Assembly: GCF_011075055.1 (NCBI RefSeq)
Contig: NC_058137.1
Coordinates: 4,020,771-4,084,770, forward strand
DNA: 64,000 nt
Direction: 5' to 3'
Source of the DNA: Mangifera indica
Lineage: Eukaryota; Streptophyta; Magnoliopsida; Sapindales; Anacardiaceae
Shown here: in pieces, positions 41,743 to 54,562 of the stretch
How positions within the stretch are numbered: position 1 is the first letter of the stretch
How the letters are laid out: each line of letters opens with the position of its first letter
Program-made: the position numbers and the translations under genes
Notes under the pieces: model-generated
Databases searched by the model: none
What the model saw: the letters and a program-made list of their open reading frames with translations, nothing else
Told to the model about the DNA's origin: nothing

Positions 41743-44337
41743 GCTTTGGCTTCAAACAAATCAAAAGATGAACAAAGACTTATATAGAGTAGTAAAAATA
41801 TTGGGATTGGGAGAGAGGAATGGAAAGGACCACGAGGAGAAAGACAAAGATAAGAGGCGTGGGAAGAGGTTGATGAGTAAGGTTGTTGTTAGTGAAGTTG
41901 TCTTTTGGGGTGCAATGCAACAAAGTGAAGAGAAACTTGAAGGTTCTTTATACTTCACTTTAAGGGAGCAAGGCAACAGTTAAGTCGAGGAGAAGAAGAT
42001 GAAGAGAGAGAGTTGTCGGTTGGAAAATGAAATGAGGAATAGTGTGGAATCATAGGTCTCCATCTGGTCCTACCTTTCTTCACTGACACTGTATGCCTTC
42101 TTCTTCTCACGCCAACTCTTTTTATGTCAAAGGAGACCATTTCATGCACATTTTTTCCTTTTTTTATCAACTAGCGATAAAATTTTTCATTATCAACTCA
42201 AATATATAATTTTAAATTTTTCTCAAGATAAATTATGATTATGATGATTAAAATGTAAGTGAATTACACAAAAAAAGATTTTTAACATGATTCAATATAT
42301 TACTCGGAAACCTATATATATAGTTATTGTAACATCCTCCTCTAACAGTCATGTTGTTTAAAAAAAAATACCACCTAACTTGACTAATTTGAGCATAGAA
42401 CACTTAAAATACCTATATCCATGCAACTTATAATTCAAAATGATTGAAATACATTTTTACGCAAGACATGCCAATAATGGCAGTTGGAGTTGGATAAGCA
42501 ATTTTATGTCCATTGCATAAGGATGATGAGAATGTGAGTGAATTAGATTTAGAGAACTTTTTAACATGGTTTAACTCGCTGTCTGAGAGCTTATATTTAT
42601 AGATAAGTTATTGATGACTTCGAAAAAGTGTTTTGAGAAAACATGAATAGTATTTACAAGAGGTACTCGCCGAGAAGACCTTGATTTGGAAGAAATCTCT
42701 GAGAATTATAATTGTATTTCTTTGAGGGTCTTCTCGCCTATCTTAGGACATTTTTTATGTAATTATCTATGTTGAAGAGTGTTTTATTACTTACTCCTTT
42801 AAATTATCTTTTATATTTATGAGATGAAGAAAATGAATTACAATCTTGTCAATCATAATTACAATTTAAATTCAAAAATTAATTTCTATTCCATCATATT
42901 GAAGATTTGGTATTAGATCTTGAAGGACAAGATAAAAACGGAATATAAATAATAAATTGCTCTCTCTAAGTGACTCATATCAACTCGTATGTTAAGCCAT
43001 TCTTCACTATTTTTGTATTGTATTTAATCGCTTCTTTAAATATCGTCCCATAAGTTTGGTGAACAAGAGAGTTTAAATAAAATAAATTTTGTTCGGCAAT
43101 GTAATAAAAGTTGAGCTAGGTAGAGTTAAAAGAGTTCGAATACAAACATAGGAAGAGTTAAAGAGGTAGAGAAACGAAAACCTGCAACCTCTTTTACGTA
43201 CAACACCAATAATTTAAGGACAGGAAAAAGAAGAGAAGCCATCCTCCTTCTGTTCTTTCACACTCTTCACTCCATCTTGTAATTAATTAACTTTGAGAAT
43301 AGCAGAAGAAGAAAGCTGAGTCTTTCTCTCTCTGTGCTTTAGAGGACAACAAGACTGAGCTGCGTACATGATGGGGATAGCTAGCTTTCTAGGTTAACCC
43401 AACTCTAACTCAGAAAGCGTGTTCACTCAATGCGGCACAGTTTGTGAGAAATTGTCGAATAGATTGAATATTCAAACATTAATATAGAGCCCGAAATATT
43501 TATGATAAAAGATGAAACACAGGTCACTGCTTGGTGTTTTTGCCTGTGATTAACTGCTGCTTCCTTCTGCTGTACGCATTAATTTTACTCCATAAAATTT
43601 CTAAAATGTTGATGATACTGATACCGACAGTAACACCTTGAAATATCAATTAAAATCTTCCTAATTAGGGTATGTTTTAGACATATTAGTTTTTTCCACT
43701 TACAGTGAAGTCGAGTGTTTTGTTATTTATATTTTTCCGCCATTGATGAAGTGTTCTATTCATCTTTAAAGTTCTTCTCGTACTTAAAGATGGGAAAATA
43801 TGCCCACAAGATAATTTAGATGATAAAGATGTAAAATATCAAAAGAGAGGATTTAAATTTAAGATTGATTAACATTACATTAAAATTACACTCTTATTTT
43901 AACTTATCTAATATGATAATTAATGGAGTTGGTTCGACCCTTTTAATTCTTGGACCCTTTAAACTAAATTTGAGCTAATTAAAAGAGTAATTAGCCCTTT
44001 ATAGAGGCTTACACAATGATCATAAATTCTGTCACAGTAAATGCCTACAACATTTACAAGAAAGAAGATGATTTTGAATTTTTGTAGGCTTTAATTTGAG
44101 TTTAAATATATTGGTGTAGATCGTCAAACCTCAATAACCATGCTCTTTAATGTATCACTTAATTGGTCAGATTTTTTTTTTTAATTTATTATCATTTTTA
44201 CATATGACTTTACAGTTAGATAATTTACATTTTGTTAGCTGAGAACCCATGCTTAAATGGATGGTCCCTTCCAAGAAGAAGAATTGCTCCCATCAAATTG
44301 ATAAAACTTTAAATATATTAATCAATTTTATAATTAT

Positions 44338-44478
44338 TATACTAAAATATATATGAGTATATATTTAATATATATTATTATGTGATTGAACGATTTTAAA
44401 TTAAAAATAAATTAATATTCAATTATGTGATGATACACATAAGTGTATACTTATTTACGGATGCGTATAGTATTACTC
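44338..44478. mobile_element. Foldback MITE relic
   Basis: It ends GTATAGTATTACTC like other copies, and contains TATGTGATTGAACGATTTTA and its mirror CAATTATGTGATGATACA. The left end is less clear. Confidence 0.62.
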
Positions 44479-45027
44479 ATAAAATTATACATGCTAGTGC
44501 CCATTTTTCTGTATGAAATTAATGCATGAAATAAGATGATTAATTATATTAAAGTAGTGGATTAAATCATATGGGATCGAATCTTTTAATTTTAATCCTT
44601 TACTTAAAATTTTAACTCTAAATTCAATAAAATCTGATGTTGTAAGAGTTGTTGTGGCGGTGACAAAAAAGATAATTAGTGTGAAACTCACCCTCACATC
44701 TAATAAGAGGATAAAATATAAACAATAAAAATTTTATATTTCAATTTAAGTCCATATTTTAAATTAAATTGTCTTATTTTCCTATCATATAATTTTAATT
44801 TGAAAAGATGGAGTATTCATTTGGATCATTTCTAACTTCTGTAATAAAGTTAAAATTTTGGGTTATATATGGGGGGAAATCGGATTTGTGTTCTTGTTTT
44901 GTGATGAAATGAATTGAGCCTGATTCTTTGAACAATTAATAATGTAAAACACAGTAATTAATTAATTAATTACATCACTAGTAGTATTTAAGAGATTAAT
45001 TACGATTATTAATTTGAATCACATTTT

Positions 45028-45140
45028 TAGTACATAATTTGAATATACAAATGATGTATTATTATATAATTAGATGAATTTAAATTAAAAAAATACGTAT
45101 CCAAATTATACACTTAAAAATATATACATATAACATCGCT
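45028..45140. mobile_element. Foldback MITE relic
   Basis: The core AATGATGTATTATTATATAA, then TGAATTTAAATTAAAA, belongs to the same family. It is shortened and has no clear duplication. Confidence 0.45.
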
Positions 45141-45838
45141 TTAACATTTACTAATAATTAACAATTATATGTAAGTTGGACCATCCTCTGGTATTGGATC
45201 AGTAGCATTACTGTCAGAAAACACTGTTGTTTTCCCCATGAGATCAAAAGGAATCTTGATATATATGTGGATACAAATCCAGGGGGGCAAAGAGCTAGAA
45301 GATAAAACTGAGCTCAAGGTTGAAGAAGAATGAGATGGTGAAGAGCATGGTGAAGCAGTGGTCCTGAGTAATTTTACTTGGCAAAGAAAGGCCAAACGAC
45401 TATTTCCCATCCAAGGTTTAGCGTTTTCTCAAATGTTCCCCCTTTAACTATAGAAACACCAAACACCCACCCATGACCGGTTAGATTTAATAGAACCCTA
45501 ATGCCTAAAAATTTAATCTCATTTTCCCCCCTAAAAGTTTAAAAACTAACATTTTTTCCCTAAGCTAAGTTTGAAAAGATTGCATTTTCCCCCCTAGGGT
45601 TTATTTCCAAACCCTTCTCCGTCGCTTTTTCCGGCGCCATCACCAGCCGTCTTCCCCTTCCAACGGTTTCTTTTCCGCCGACGACCCCTCTCAACTCGAC
45701 CTCAACGCATCCGATCGATCGATCTCGTCTTCGTCGTCTGGGAAGACGATTTCTCTTCCCAGATGAAGACGACGAGTCGTCTCATCGTCTTGTCTTCGTT
45801 TGGGAAGACGTCGTCTTCCCAGACGACGACGATGATTG

Positions 45839-45884
45839 GGAAGACGAAGAACTTCGTCTTCCCCGACGAAGTTCTTCGTCTTCC
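45839..45884. repeat. Perfect 20-bp hairpin in the core of the Mutator-like element
   Basis: The arm GGAAGACGAAGAACTTCGTC and its exact complement are separated by TTCCCC. A second palindrome (TGGGAAGACG / CGTCTTCCCA) lies at 45801-45821. Confidence 0.9.
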
Positions 45885-45961
45885 ACAGCTTCTCCGACTC
45901 CGATTGGAAGTCCAAATGGGAGGAAAGAGATCTCTGGAAGGTGAGGATGCTTCGAGAGGGA

Positions 45962-46020
45962 GAGACCGTCGGCAATGGAGCCGGAGACCGTCGGCAATGG
46001 AGCCGGAGACCGTCGGCAAT
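45962..46020. repeat. 22-bp tandem repeat, 2.7 copies
   Basis: The units begin GAGACCGTCGGCAATGGAGC and are identical. They lie inside the Mutator-like element. Confidence 0.9.
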
Positions 46021-47058
46021 GCTTCGGGAGGGTGAAACTGCGATTTTTTAAAACTTAGGCTGGGGGGAATTTTAGTTTTTAAAGTTTAGGGGGGTAAAAT
46101 ATATTCTATTTTAGTTTATTTTTAATATTCTAGAGAAAATGACGATTTTACCCTTATCACCGTTAGGGTTTTGTTAAATCTAACCAGTCATGGGTGGGTG
46201 TTTGGTGTTTCCATAGTTAAAGGGGGGACATTTGAGAAAACGCTAAACCTTGGGTGGGAAATAGTCGTTTGGCCGCAAAGAAACTTCAACTTCTAACATA
46301 GTGTGTGTGTATATATATATATACCCCCTTTAGGGTTTTGATGCGACCATTTTTTTTAATCTTGATAGAGTCTCGAATCTAAACCCTCTCATTATAGATT
46401 TAACATTTTTTTGTCATTCAAGTTATCCATTAGAGGTATAAACATAGTTATTAGTATTCTACGATATACGATATGTATCATAGGATATAATACAATATAA
46501 GCATAAAACAATATATATTATAAAATGTATTGAATTAATATGATACAGTAAATGTATTATACGATATGATACAAATTACTGATATAAATCGATACACTTT
46601 TTAAAGAAAATGATGATATAATAAGAGTGTATATGAAAAATCTTAAATTTTCAAATGTATTTATGATATTTTTTAGAATGATAACATGTCAATTAAATTT
46701 TTTATTATTATTTTATTTTTAAAAAATTGTATCATATGATACTTAATACATAATATGATATGTGATTCAACAAACATAGGTGCAACGGCGTAATTTTTAG
46801 CATTTGAAAAACTTATATCTTGTCTTATTGGACAAAAGGCTCAAGGTAGATGAATTCATTCTTTCTCTTATTGTAGTAATTGAAATGAGCATCTAGCTTT
46901 AGCTTTTATTTTTCAAGTATGGAGTGGTCCAGATTGAATAGGTGGTTAGGCAAAACAAAACTTTAAATATTGACCAGCTGCTAGCTAAAATTGAAGGGTT
47001 TCCAGGTGTAAATTAATGTATTGAGTCCCAAACTGAGACAGTACTAGTGCCATTTTTT

Positions 47059-47225
47059 TCAGCCTAGGAAAACTACTTCTTCAAACTTCATCAAAGAATC
47101 CTGCTCAACAGACGCCTTCATTTTCTCCACAGCCGGCGCCGATTTGTGGACCATACTCTCTATTTCTCTTTTTAAATCAACCACCTAAGCTCTTCAATGC
47201 CAATTCCAATTCATAGAGAAGAAGA
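47059..47225 (-). pseudogene. Protein-coding relic of unknown family
   Basis: On the minus strand an open stretch reads VDLKREIESMVHKSAPAVEK and then MKASVEQDSLMKFEEVVF before a TGA at 47059. Just upstream, in another frame, LELALKSLG continues the helical, charged character. The look is of one exon of a coiled-coil protein with a frameshift. I cannot name the family. It could also be the edge of an unexpressed gene duplicate. Confidence 0.35.
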
Positions 47226-48191
47226 CTCATTACCCAATATCAAATCAAGTTTAGAGAATGGAGATAATCTTAATGTTAAAGGGGTTTAAGTGGTAATGAG
47301 TCAAATTATTAAATGGTACAATTGATTCTGAAAGGTTTAAAAGATTTGTTGTTGAGTGCATGCAATAATTAAGATTTAACAAAGAGTAGATGCAATTAAA
47401 GCAGTCAAAAGAAAGTGAAAAGGAAAAAACAGACTAATGGGTAGCCTAGCCTCTTTAATTATTTACTAAACATACAAACACTTCAATTCAATGATGGAGA
47501 AGATGCCACTTCACAAATTATAAGCTGGCAGTGGCTGCACCTGCCAAAATTAGTGAATAATAATCATAGGAACAGAAAGCTTCAATTAGCCTCTCTAATT
47601 GTTAACCACATTTCAGAAGGAGAAAAACTATCCATGCACACAAATTATATATACTTATTTGTACAAACTGAGATAATAGTTTATGATTTTTTATTTTTTC
47701 TCTCGTTTCAAAATCAGTTAATTAGATACTATCACATCAAATTGTAAGAATAAACTTAGAATCCTTTGAGAGAATCCAAGCCCAAATCATCCTTCTTGAG
47801 TTATTTGATAAAATTATATGACACAAACCATTCAAAAATCATTCTTCTTCATATTTTATAAAACTAAGCACACCAAGTCTCTCTTCTACATTAAGTTCTA
47901 GTGTAAACTTCACCAAAGCAATGAATTAAGATAAACATCCATTATCTATCAGATTCACTGTCATACCGCTGGAGAGAGAGAGAGAGAGTACAGAACAACT
48001 TGCTATATATCATTAAACAAAAAGAAAATTTAAGTTGTATGATACTGCTTTTAGTAAAGTTTTAAGAATGATAAGTTACAAATTGCTTAACAAAAGCACC
48101 AACCCCTCCAAGGGAAAAACAAAAGAGTATAACCAAAGCCAATATACTAGTATAAATGAAACAAAACTAAATCATAATGCACAGGAGTCAC

Positions 48192-51100
48192 CTAATTGAT
48201 AAAATCTTTCCTTTTCCACTCTTTCAAACGACTGGGGGTGATAAACACGGAATCTACACAAAGCCCACCTTTCGAGTGTGTGCAATCAATCTGTTTCATT
48301 GAGAACCTAACTTCTGTTGCTGGTTTTGAGTCGGTGACAATGAATTCACCAACGTTATACTCAATCCAGCATCCACGCTTATGGTTGCCATTTGCATCAT
48401 CTTGTTCAGTGTCATCTAAATAACATTTACATGATGCTTGCTGACCATCTGAAGTAGACAACTCTAATTTTACAGGCTTTATATCCCAACCATGGGTGTG
48501 CTCAAAATTACACACTCGCCGTCCCAACCTTTTGGAAAATTTTCCAAGATGAAGCCTGAATGACAGAGTATAGACATCAGGAGGAAAATGGAACTTCACT
48601 ATCCCATCTACCTCAAACCACCATATCTGTTGCAAGTAGGCCACAACATGGAATCTGACCAAAACAAAAAAGAGCAAAAGGGCAGGCAAACCATCAAAAT
48701 CCGTAGGGCAGTACGCTATATCAACACAAAATTGACAGATTAAGAGCGAAAGCAAGCCTATTTTTCTTTAACCAGGGCAAGTTTTGTACAAAGCTAAGTT
48801 AGAAAGTAATGATAAAATTAATGCAAATGAGCAACTGAACCATATCTTCTCTAACTTTTGAGTGGTTATGAACCAAAAAGGACAGTCAAACTCCAAGCAA
48901 ATAGAACATATCCACAATTCAATTTGACATGCTACCATGAGGCCCAAATTGCAGAGTGGGAAAATTAAAAGGAATTCCAAACTAGATGAGCATTAGCAGG
49001 GATCCTATGGAGACAAACCATGACACCTATCATGATGTATCTACTGAGATCAGAAAGTTCAAAGCCATCAAGTCAAACAGACTTAACGAAAGAGATAAAT
49101 AGCATCTACATCTGTAAATTCATTTATAATGGAAAAAGGTCCACATGAGAAAAATATACAATTTCTTCCCATGTCCCTCATTAATCAAAGTTGCCTATTG
49201 ATGAGAAGGTTATGATAAATGCAATACAACATTGCAAGACGATTTAACATTGCAATCATAGAGTTTCAAAGTGCTATAACTGCATATTACTAATGACACT
49301 TATATTGGAAGTGTTGCAGACATAACTAATACTCTCAGAAAGAAACATAGAACATCATTCAAGAATTCTATGCAACCACTAACCTTCCCCTTCCTAAAAA
49401 AGAACAAGAAAAATGAATGCTTGGACCAGCCATATTCCTACTATTAAGAATTGAAATCTCCTAATACAGTATCAACATAAAATAATTTATTAACCATTAA
49501 TTTTGGTTGATAATAAGGAAAGATTAACCAGATGGAGAATTTGTAGGATATGGAAAAGATATTTAAAAGGTAAAAGAAAGAAACACAATCCCAGAAAGTT
49601 GTAGGTAGAAAATTTACACAAAAGGCAGTTGCCATACAGCCTTAAATTCAAAAGCAACCAGTGAAATCCAATAAAGAGAAAGAAGAAAACAAAAGCATCA
49701 ATAAACATCAAAGAGTAAAGCGAACTAAGAACATAATTCATGAGAAAACGCAATGGTTTTTGGTCCCATGATAGCCATAGGTATTGAACAGCAAACAGAG
49801 GAACCATATGTAATTGCCTATCAAAAATTTAGAAATGGAATAACCTTCACAACAATCAGTCCCGCTCCTCCCTCCAGCATTAGCTTATCTACAAAATATG
49901 GCATAAAAATACCACATAGCACATAATTCAATCTCCAATTTCAATTCTCTACATTCCAAAAAAAATAAAATAAAATAAGATTTTCTCAATCTTCAGCCCA
50001 CATAAGAAACTCAAAAATAGACCCTAGAACACGCCATAAACATGACTTGAATCATAATAAGATTAACAAGGTTTCTCGATCTAAGGATGACCAATTAAAT
50101 TCAAATAAGAATGCACTAAGTTCTGAAGTCATAGCTCTCTTCTATGTCAAACACTTACTAATGACTCTCAACACAGGAAAACAAGTGAATTCAAGCAAGA
50201 TTAGAGAAACTTTTCTAGCAGAAAAAACGTATTCAAGATTTACATAATAAAAACAATTTAGTTCATATGTATTGGAAAATCAGAATATAAATAAAATCCA
50301 TTTTTTCCAGCACAGATTAAAGAAAGAAAGTCTCCGAAGAGAACATATCTGCCTTGGTAAGACAACAAAATTGATTCACTAATAGAAGAATATAAAAGCT
50401 AGGCACTCTGTTAAAGGAGTGGAACTACAGATCAATAACTTATAATAAGAAAAATGGTAGGAAATTAGACACGCACATAGCCCACTCTACTTAAGCAAAA
50501 GTTTCATATAGAATGAAGAAAAGGTATCAGAATTTAAGAACAACAAAGGGATAGATGTGATTAGGCCATGACCAGCTAAATTAAAAGGTTCATGGCAGCA
50601 TAGTTTAACAGCACCTGAGGTCATTACCATTTAATGCACAACTTGGTCTGGTTAGAAAGACTTGAGCAGGATTGGACTAGGTCATACTGTAGCTAAAGGG
50701 TTCACAACCTTGTATTTACACCCAATGCAATTGGAGAAGATACGAATTCTCCAGGGCAAACTAAATGAATAAAATTTGAAAACACCACATGAATTTACAT
50801 TCTGAATTTGACCATACAAAGTTCACTTCTACTCAAGAATGCATGGGATAAACTCAATGATTGTATGAAAAAACAATAAAAGCTACTCAGTTAGTTTCAA
50901 GCCAAATAAATGCTTCAGGCTGTCAATAAGGTAATATTAAAATAAGATGCACTCACATATTATTCTCACACATTCCTTCAGCTTGCTCATATTCAAAATT
51001 CTGAAGTACACATATACACATTCTAAAGGAAGAGAAGTTGATGCAGTTTGTGAGTGGCTAAAAGAAACCAAGAAAACAGCTGAGAGTAAAGTTTAATGCA

Positions 51101-52383
51101 TGGTACACAAATATGTAGCATCAGAAAGGCAGTTAATTACATGAAACTCATCAATATAGGAGAAGTTGAAGATAACTTAAAATGATGAATGACACCAAAT
51201 GATAAAAAATGCAAACAAAGAGAGAAAGCCTATGAATTTGCAGCCACTGAAGCTATCTTTCACAAGTTGGTTCCATTAAGAAGCACAGAAATTGCACTAA
51301 ACAGGTTCACCTAAAAGAATAGAAATAGTATCCCAAGTTCAAACACCGACTAAATACAGCTCATCAGATATTACAACTTTCAAATTTCCAAAATTTGAAG
51401 AGAATTAAGATGCACAGAAAATGCATTTAACAGGTTCACCTTAAAGAGAGGAAATAGTAACCTAAGTTCAAACACCAAGAAATTACAGCTCATCCAGATT
51501 TACCAACTTTCCTAAAATTTGAAGAGAAGTAAATAAAACCAAAGAGGGATATTTAATGAGCACTACATCTACACCAACATTCAGAGCCGTCAACAGCATA
51601 AAATATAAAAGTTGACCCCATAATTCAATTGTAGCTTTACTAACATAACATAAACTAACGCTATATTGCCTTTTGTAATTAGATACCAAATCAATTGACA
51701 ATTTAGTGAACATGGTTTCAACTGTATAATGATTTCATTGCCATATCAAGCTTATGACACATTCAATAAACTAAAGCTTAAACAGTTAAAATCTAACCTA
51801 GATTCTTCAGTAGGAATCCAATTCCAATATCTCCGATCTTCAATTCCAGTTATGGCCATTGCTTTTGCTGATATTGACATACAAACTCTTCCAGTAACTC
51901 TATCTATCCACACTTCCTGCAAAAATAAAACCAAATAAAATTCACAAAACCCTAATTTTCACCGCTTAAAAGAACCCAAAAATTCAACACTTTCACGAAA
52001 CCGTTCATTACGGCGCCAGAACTAACAAAGCCAGAAACTCAAAACCCCAATTTTTCCCAAAAATTGTTCAAAAAAAATCTAACCTTATTTCCATCATCAA
52101 AGGGAACGGGACGAGAGAGGAGGGAAAAAATGTCCTTTTTAGACAAATTTTGATAGCGTTCAGGAGGCATAAAATGGAGCAGATCTTGATAATTAGGCGG
52201 AAGCTTCTTTTCCCAAACGGCATCGGACGACGCCGCACCACGAAAAGCGCGGTTTAATCGAGCAAGATTACAAATCTCGGGTGGAGTCAAGTACAAAAAG
52301 ACGCAGGCCACGCAGCTCTCCGGTATGTCCCCCAGTCCCGGACCCATGGTCGCACCGTTAAGGTTCGATAGCGATGCGCCCAT
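48192..52383 (-). CDS. PP2-A15: F-box / phloem protein 2-like protein PP2-A15 (3 exons)
   Basis: Exons on the minus strand: 52383-52084, 51916-51798, 48654-48192, giving 293 residues (Arabidopsis PP2-A15, At3g53000, has about 300). The F-box spans about residues 16-62 (LGDIPESCVACVFLYLTPPE, then AVWEKKLP). The PP2 lectin-like domain follows (DRRYWNWIPTEESRFHVVAY, QIWWFEVDG, IDCTHSKGGLCVDSVFITP). The F-box predicts binding to SKP1 in an SCF ubiquitin ligase, and the PP2 part may recognise glycans or glycoproteins. The substrate is unknown. The start at 52383 (MGASLSNLNG) matches the family. An in-frame ATG 25 codons upstream (52458) is less likely. Intron 2 is 3.1 kb and holds a 129-bp tandem duplication. 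Confidence 0.94.
51283..51533. repeat. Tandem duplication of about 129 bp in PP2-A15 intron 2
   Basis: Two adjacent copies begin GCACAGAAATTGCA and GCACAGAAAATGCA. They share CAGGTTCACCT, AGTTCAAACACC, ACAGCTCATC and AAAATTTGAAGAGAA in the same order. Divergence is roughly 15 percent. Confidence 0.8.
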
Positions 52384-52774
52384 GTCTCTGTTGGTTGTTG
52401 TTGTTGCAACTTTAGCTTGGGTCGTTATGGCTGTGTTTTGTGTCGTTGGTTTTGTCAAGTCATGATTATGCTGTTGAAGAGAGAGTGAAGTAAGAGGAGG
52501 AGAGAAAGGATGTTCCGTTAGGAAGAAAGTAAGACTGTTTCGTCATGTCTCATCTTTCCCTTTATTTTTTTCCTTTTGGGTTTTTCCAGGAAAGTCTTCG
52601 AGAAAATGAGGGAGATTTTTTCTTTTTTTTTACAGGTAAGTGAGAAATTTTTTTATTTACAATTTTTTACATTAAATATTTTGTCGATTATTAACTTTAA
52701 CCAATGCGTTAAAGGACAAGAATCTGGTAAGGGTAAAAGTCTCTTTGCATTTTTAGACAAGTTGAATTTTAGTA

Positions 52775-53367
52775 GGCCAAAGGTCTTTTTCCCACCCAAG
52801 GTTTGTTGAACACTCTCTTGATCATTAATTTTAAAAAAGTTAAATAATTACCGTTATGGTTAAAAGTAAAAATATTCCTTGGTTATAAATATTAAAAGAA
52901 TTTTTTTAAACCCAAATATTAAAAGTAAAAAAACTAAAAATATCATTTGCTCTTTTAATTTAAAAATTTAACTATTTTTTCATTTAAATTTGAAAAATGA
53001 TTATTTTCTTTTTAAAGTTTATCTCTTGTTGACATCTTTGATGAAGACAACAAGAGAAAAGAAGAGAAGAAGATGTCGACAAGAAAAGAAAAGATCTAAA
53101 AAGACAAATCAATGGTTGAGAAGAAGATATCATCAGAGAAAAGTAGAAAAAAATTTAAAAGAAAAATATTACTTTTTAAAATTTTGATAGAAAAAAATGT
53201 TTAAAATGTGATAAATTTTTAGTTTTTTAATATATTTAGATAAATGACATTTTACTTATAATTCTAATAATATATTTTTAATAAAATGGTGGATATTTGA
53301 GTTTTTGAAAGTTAGTGGATGAGTGTTGGAATTTCACCAAACTTTGGGTGGGAACAAGTGTTTTGGC
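52775..53367. mobile_element. Mutator-like GGCCAAA-family element upstream of PP2-A15
   Basis: The left end is GGCCAAAGGTCTTTTTCCCA, then CCCAAGGTTTG. The right end, reversed, is GCCAAAACACTTGTTCCCA, then CCCAAAGTTTGGTGAAATT. The flanks ATTTTAGTA (52766-52774) and ATTTTAGGTA (from 53368) agree but for one extra G. It begins about 390 bp before the PP2-A15 ATG. Confidence 0.78.
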
Positions 53368-53771
53368 ATTTTAGGTATTATTTTGTTATTATTGTTAGTT
53401 TGAATTCAAATGCATCCGACCCTACCCGGAAATTTCTTCCAATCTTAGTGATGACAACTTATACTTAACTTGGCTAGCACCTAGTTTACTTGCCAGTCTT
53501 ATGCTCTACTTTGCCACAAGCTAAAGAAAGTAATTCCACTTAGATTCTGCTTTTATTAAAAGAACTATATTCTAAAATTTTTGAAAATTATGTAATTTGA
53601 ACCATACCCAAACTTTCCCTTAATCAAATTTCCTTATTGTTACAAAACCCCTTAAACAAAAATAATCTATGTTATTTTTTAATAGAGGAAGATTATATGT
53701 AATTATAAAATTAACGCATCATCATAAATTACTAAATTAGTAAGTGCACGTAATTTTACTTTTTATTGTTT

Positions 53772-53897
53772 GCTCGTACTATGAGTACGGATATGAGTAT
53801 CAATAATAATGTGTTATTATTTTATTTTTAATTTAAAATCACTTAATTATATAGTAATATATTATCATTGACATTTGAATTGATATAATTATATATG
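53772..53897. mobile_element. Foldback MITE relic
   Basis: It contains GCTCGTACTATGAGTACGG at the left, and the core TAATTTAAAATCACTTAATT typical of the family. The right end is degraded. Confidence 0.45.
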
Positions 53898-54210
53898 ATT
53901 TTATTATGATTTTTGAAATTTTGGGTATGCTTTAAATGAAATGAATTATATATGAAATCAACACTAAATTTTAAACAAAATATTTTAATTTTTAAAATTT
54001 AAAAAAAAAAAATCTATTGGTGGTTATAGAAGAATACTTTCGAATTTTTGTTTTATTTTAACTAATATCTAGAAAAGAAAAAAAAAAACCTCTATAAATG
54101 ATTTTTTAGGTAAAAGTATGGTTAGATTTGGGTTGGAATTTCTTGAAGGTCTCCTAGAAAGTAAAGATGTTTAGCTGTGCTTTATCGGTCCTTTGAAATG
54201 TTTTTCGTTT

Positions 54211-54381
54211 CAATAAAATTATGTGTATCCACTTTGAATACACAAATGTATACACATTTATATGTGTCATCATGTGATTAAATGATTTTGAATTAAAAAT
54301 AAAACAATAACCAATCATATGATGACACATATGAGTGTGTATATATTTGTGTACTGAAAGCGGGTACACATAGTATTGCTC
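54211..54381. mobile_element. Foldback MITE with perfect 9-bp target duplication
   Basis: The left end is CAATAAAATTATGTGTATCC. The right end reversed is GAGCAATACTATGTGTACCC. Both flanks are TTTTCGTTT (54202-54210 and 54382-54390). The 171-bp element can fold almost completely on itself, with GTGTCATCATGTGATT mirrored by AATCATATGATGACACAT. Confidence 0.9.
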
Positions 54382-54562
54382 TTTTCGTTTTCATTGACAA
54401 ATGGGAAGACATCTTGAATCATCTTTCAACCCTTATTTCAGTCTAACTTTTTTACTGTGTTTTTACCCCAATTCCATTCCAATCAATTCAGAGGTCAAAA
54501 GTGAGGACAAATATGGTAAACTACTCATGTTTAAGCCCTCCACAGTCTTCTAATTTTTCGAG

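Larger units (their letters stand above)
45390..46274. mobile_element. Young Mutator-like non-autonomous element with perfect 9-bp target duplication
   Basis: The perfect duplication GCAAAGAAA flanks it (45381-45389 and 46275-46283). The terminal inverted repeats start GGCCAAACGACTATTTCCCA. They stay about 95 percent identical for some 115 bp and continue, less well, to about 200 bp. The 885-bp element has an AT-rich arm on each side and a GC-rich core full of GAAGACG and its complement. The core has a 20-bp perfect hairpin and a 22-bp tandem repeat. No transposase is present. Several overlapping short frames cross the core but none looks like a protein. Confidence 0.88.
41743..48191. other. 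LMI1 upstream region and PP2-A15 3' flank
   Basis: This 6.4-kb stretch has no supported gene. The first kilobase is the likely LMI1 5' UTR and core promoter. Direct similarity between 42240-42310 and 42520-42605 (both with AGTGAATTA, then TTTTTAACATG) suggests a decayed repeat. Foldback MITEs lie at 44338 and 45028. A young Mutator-like element occupies 45390-46274. A GATAC-rich degenerate inverted repeat lies at about 46437-46790, and a protein-like relic near 47059. The remaining stretches are AT-rich with nothing recognisable. Confidence 0.6.

Noticed and set aside
42240..42610. Two similar segments (AGTGAATTA..TTTTTAACATG) as LTRs of a retrotransposon
   Set aside because: They are too short and diverged, with no TG..CA ends or coding region between them.
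45165..45410. 81-codon minus-strand frame next to the Mutator-like element
   Set aside because: It is Ser-rich low complexity, runs into the element terminus and matches nothing I recognise.
45691..46051. Several overlapping frames in the GC-rich element core
   Set aside because: They arise on both strands from GAAGACG-type repeats and are not protein-like.
46437..46790. GATAC-rich inverted segments as a MITE
   Set aside because: The arms are only loosely complementary and no flanking duplication could be fixed, so it is mentioned only as a degenerate repeat.
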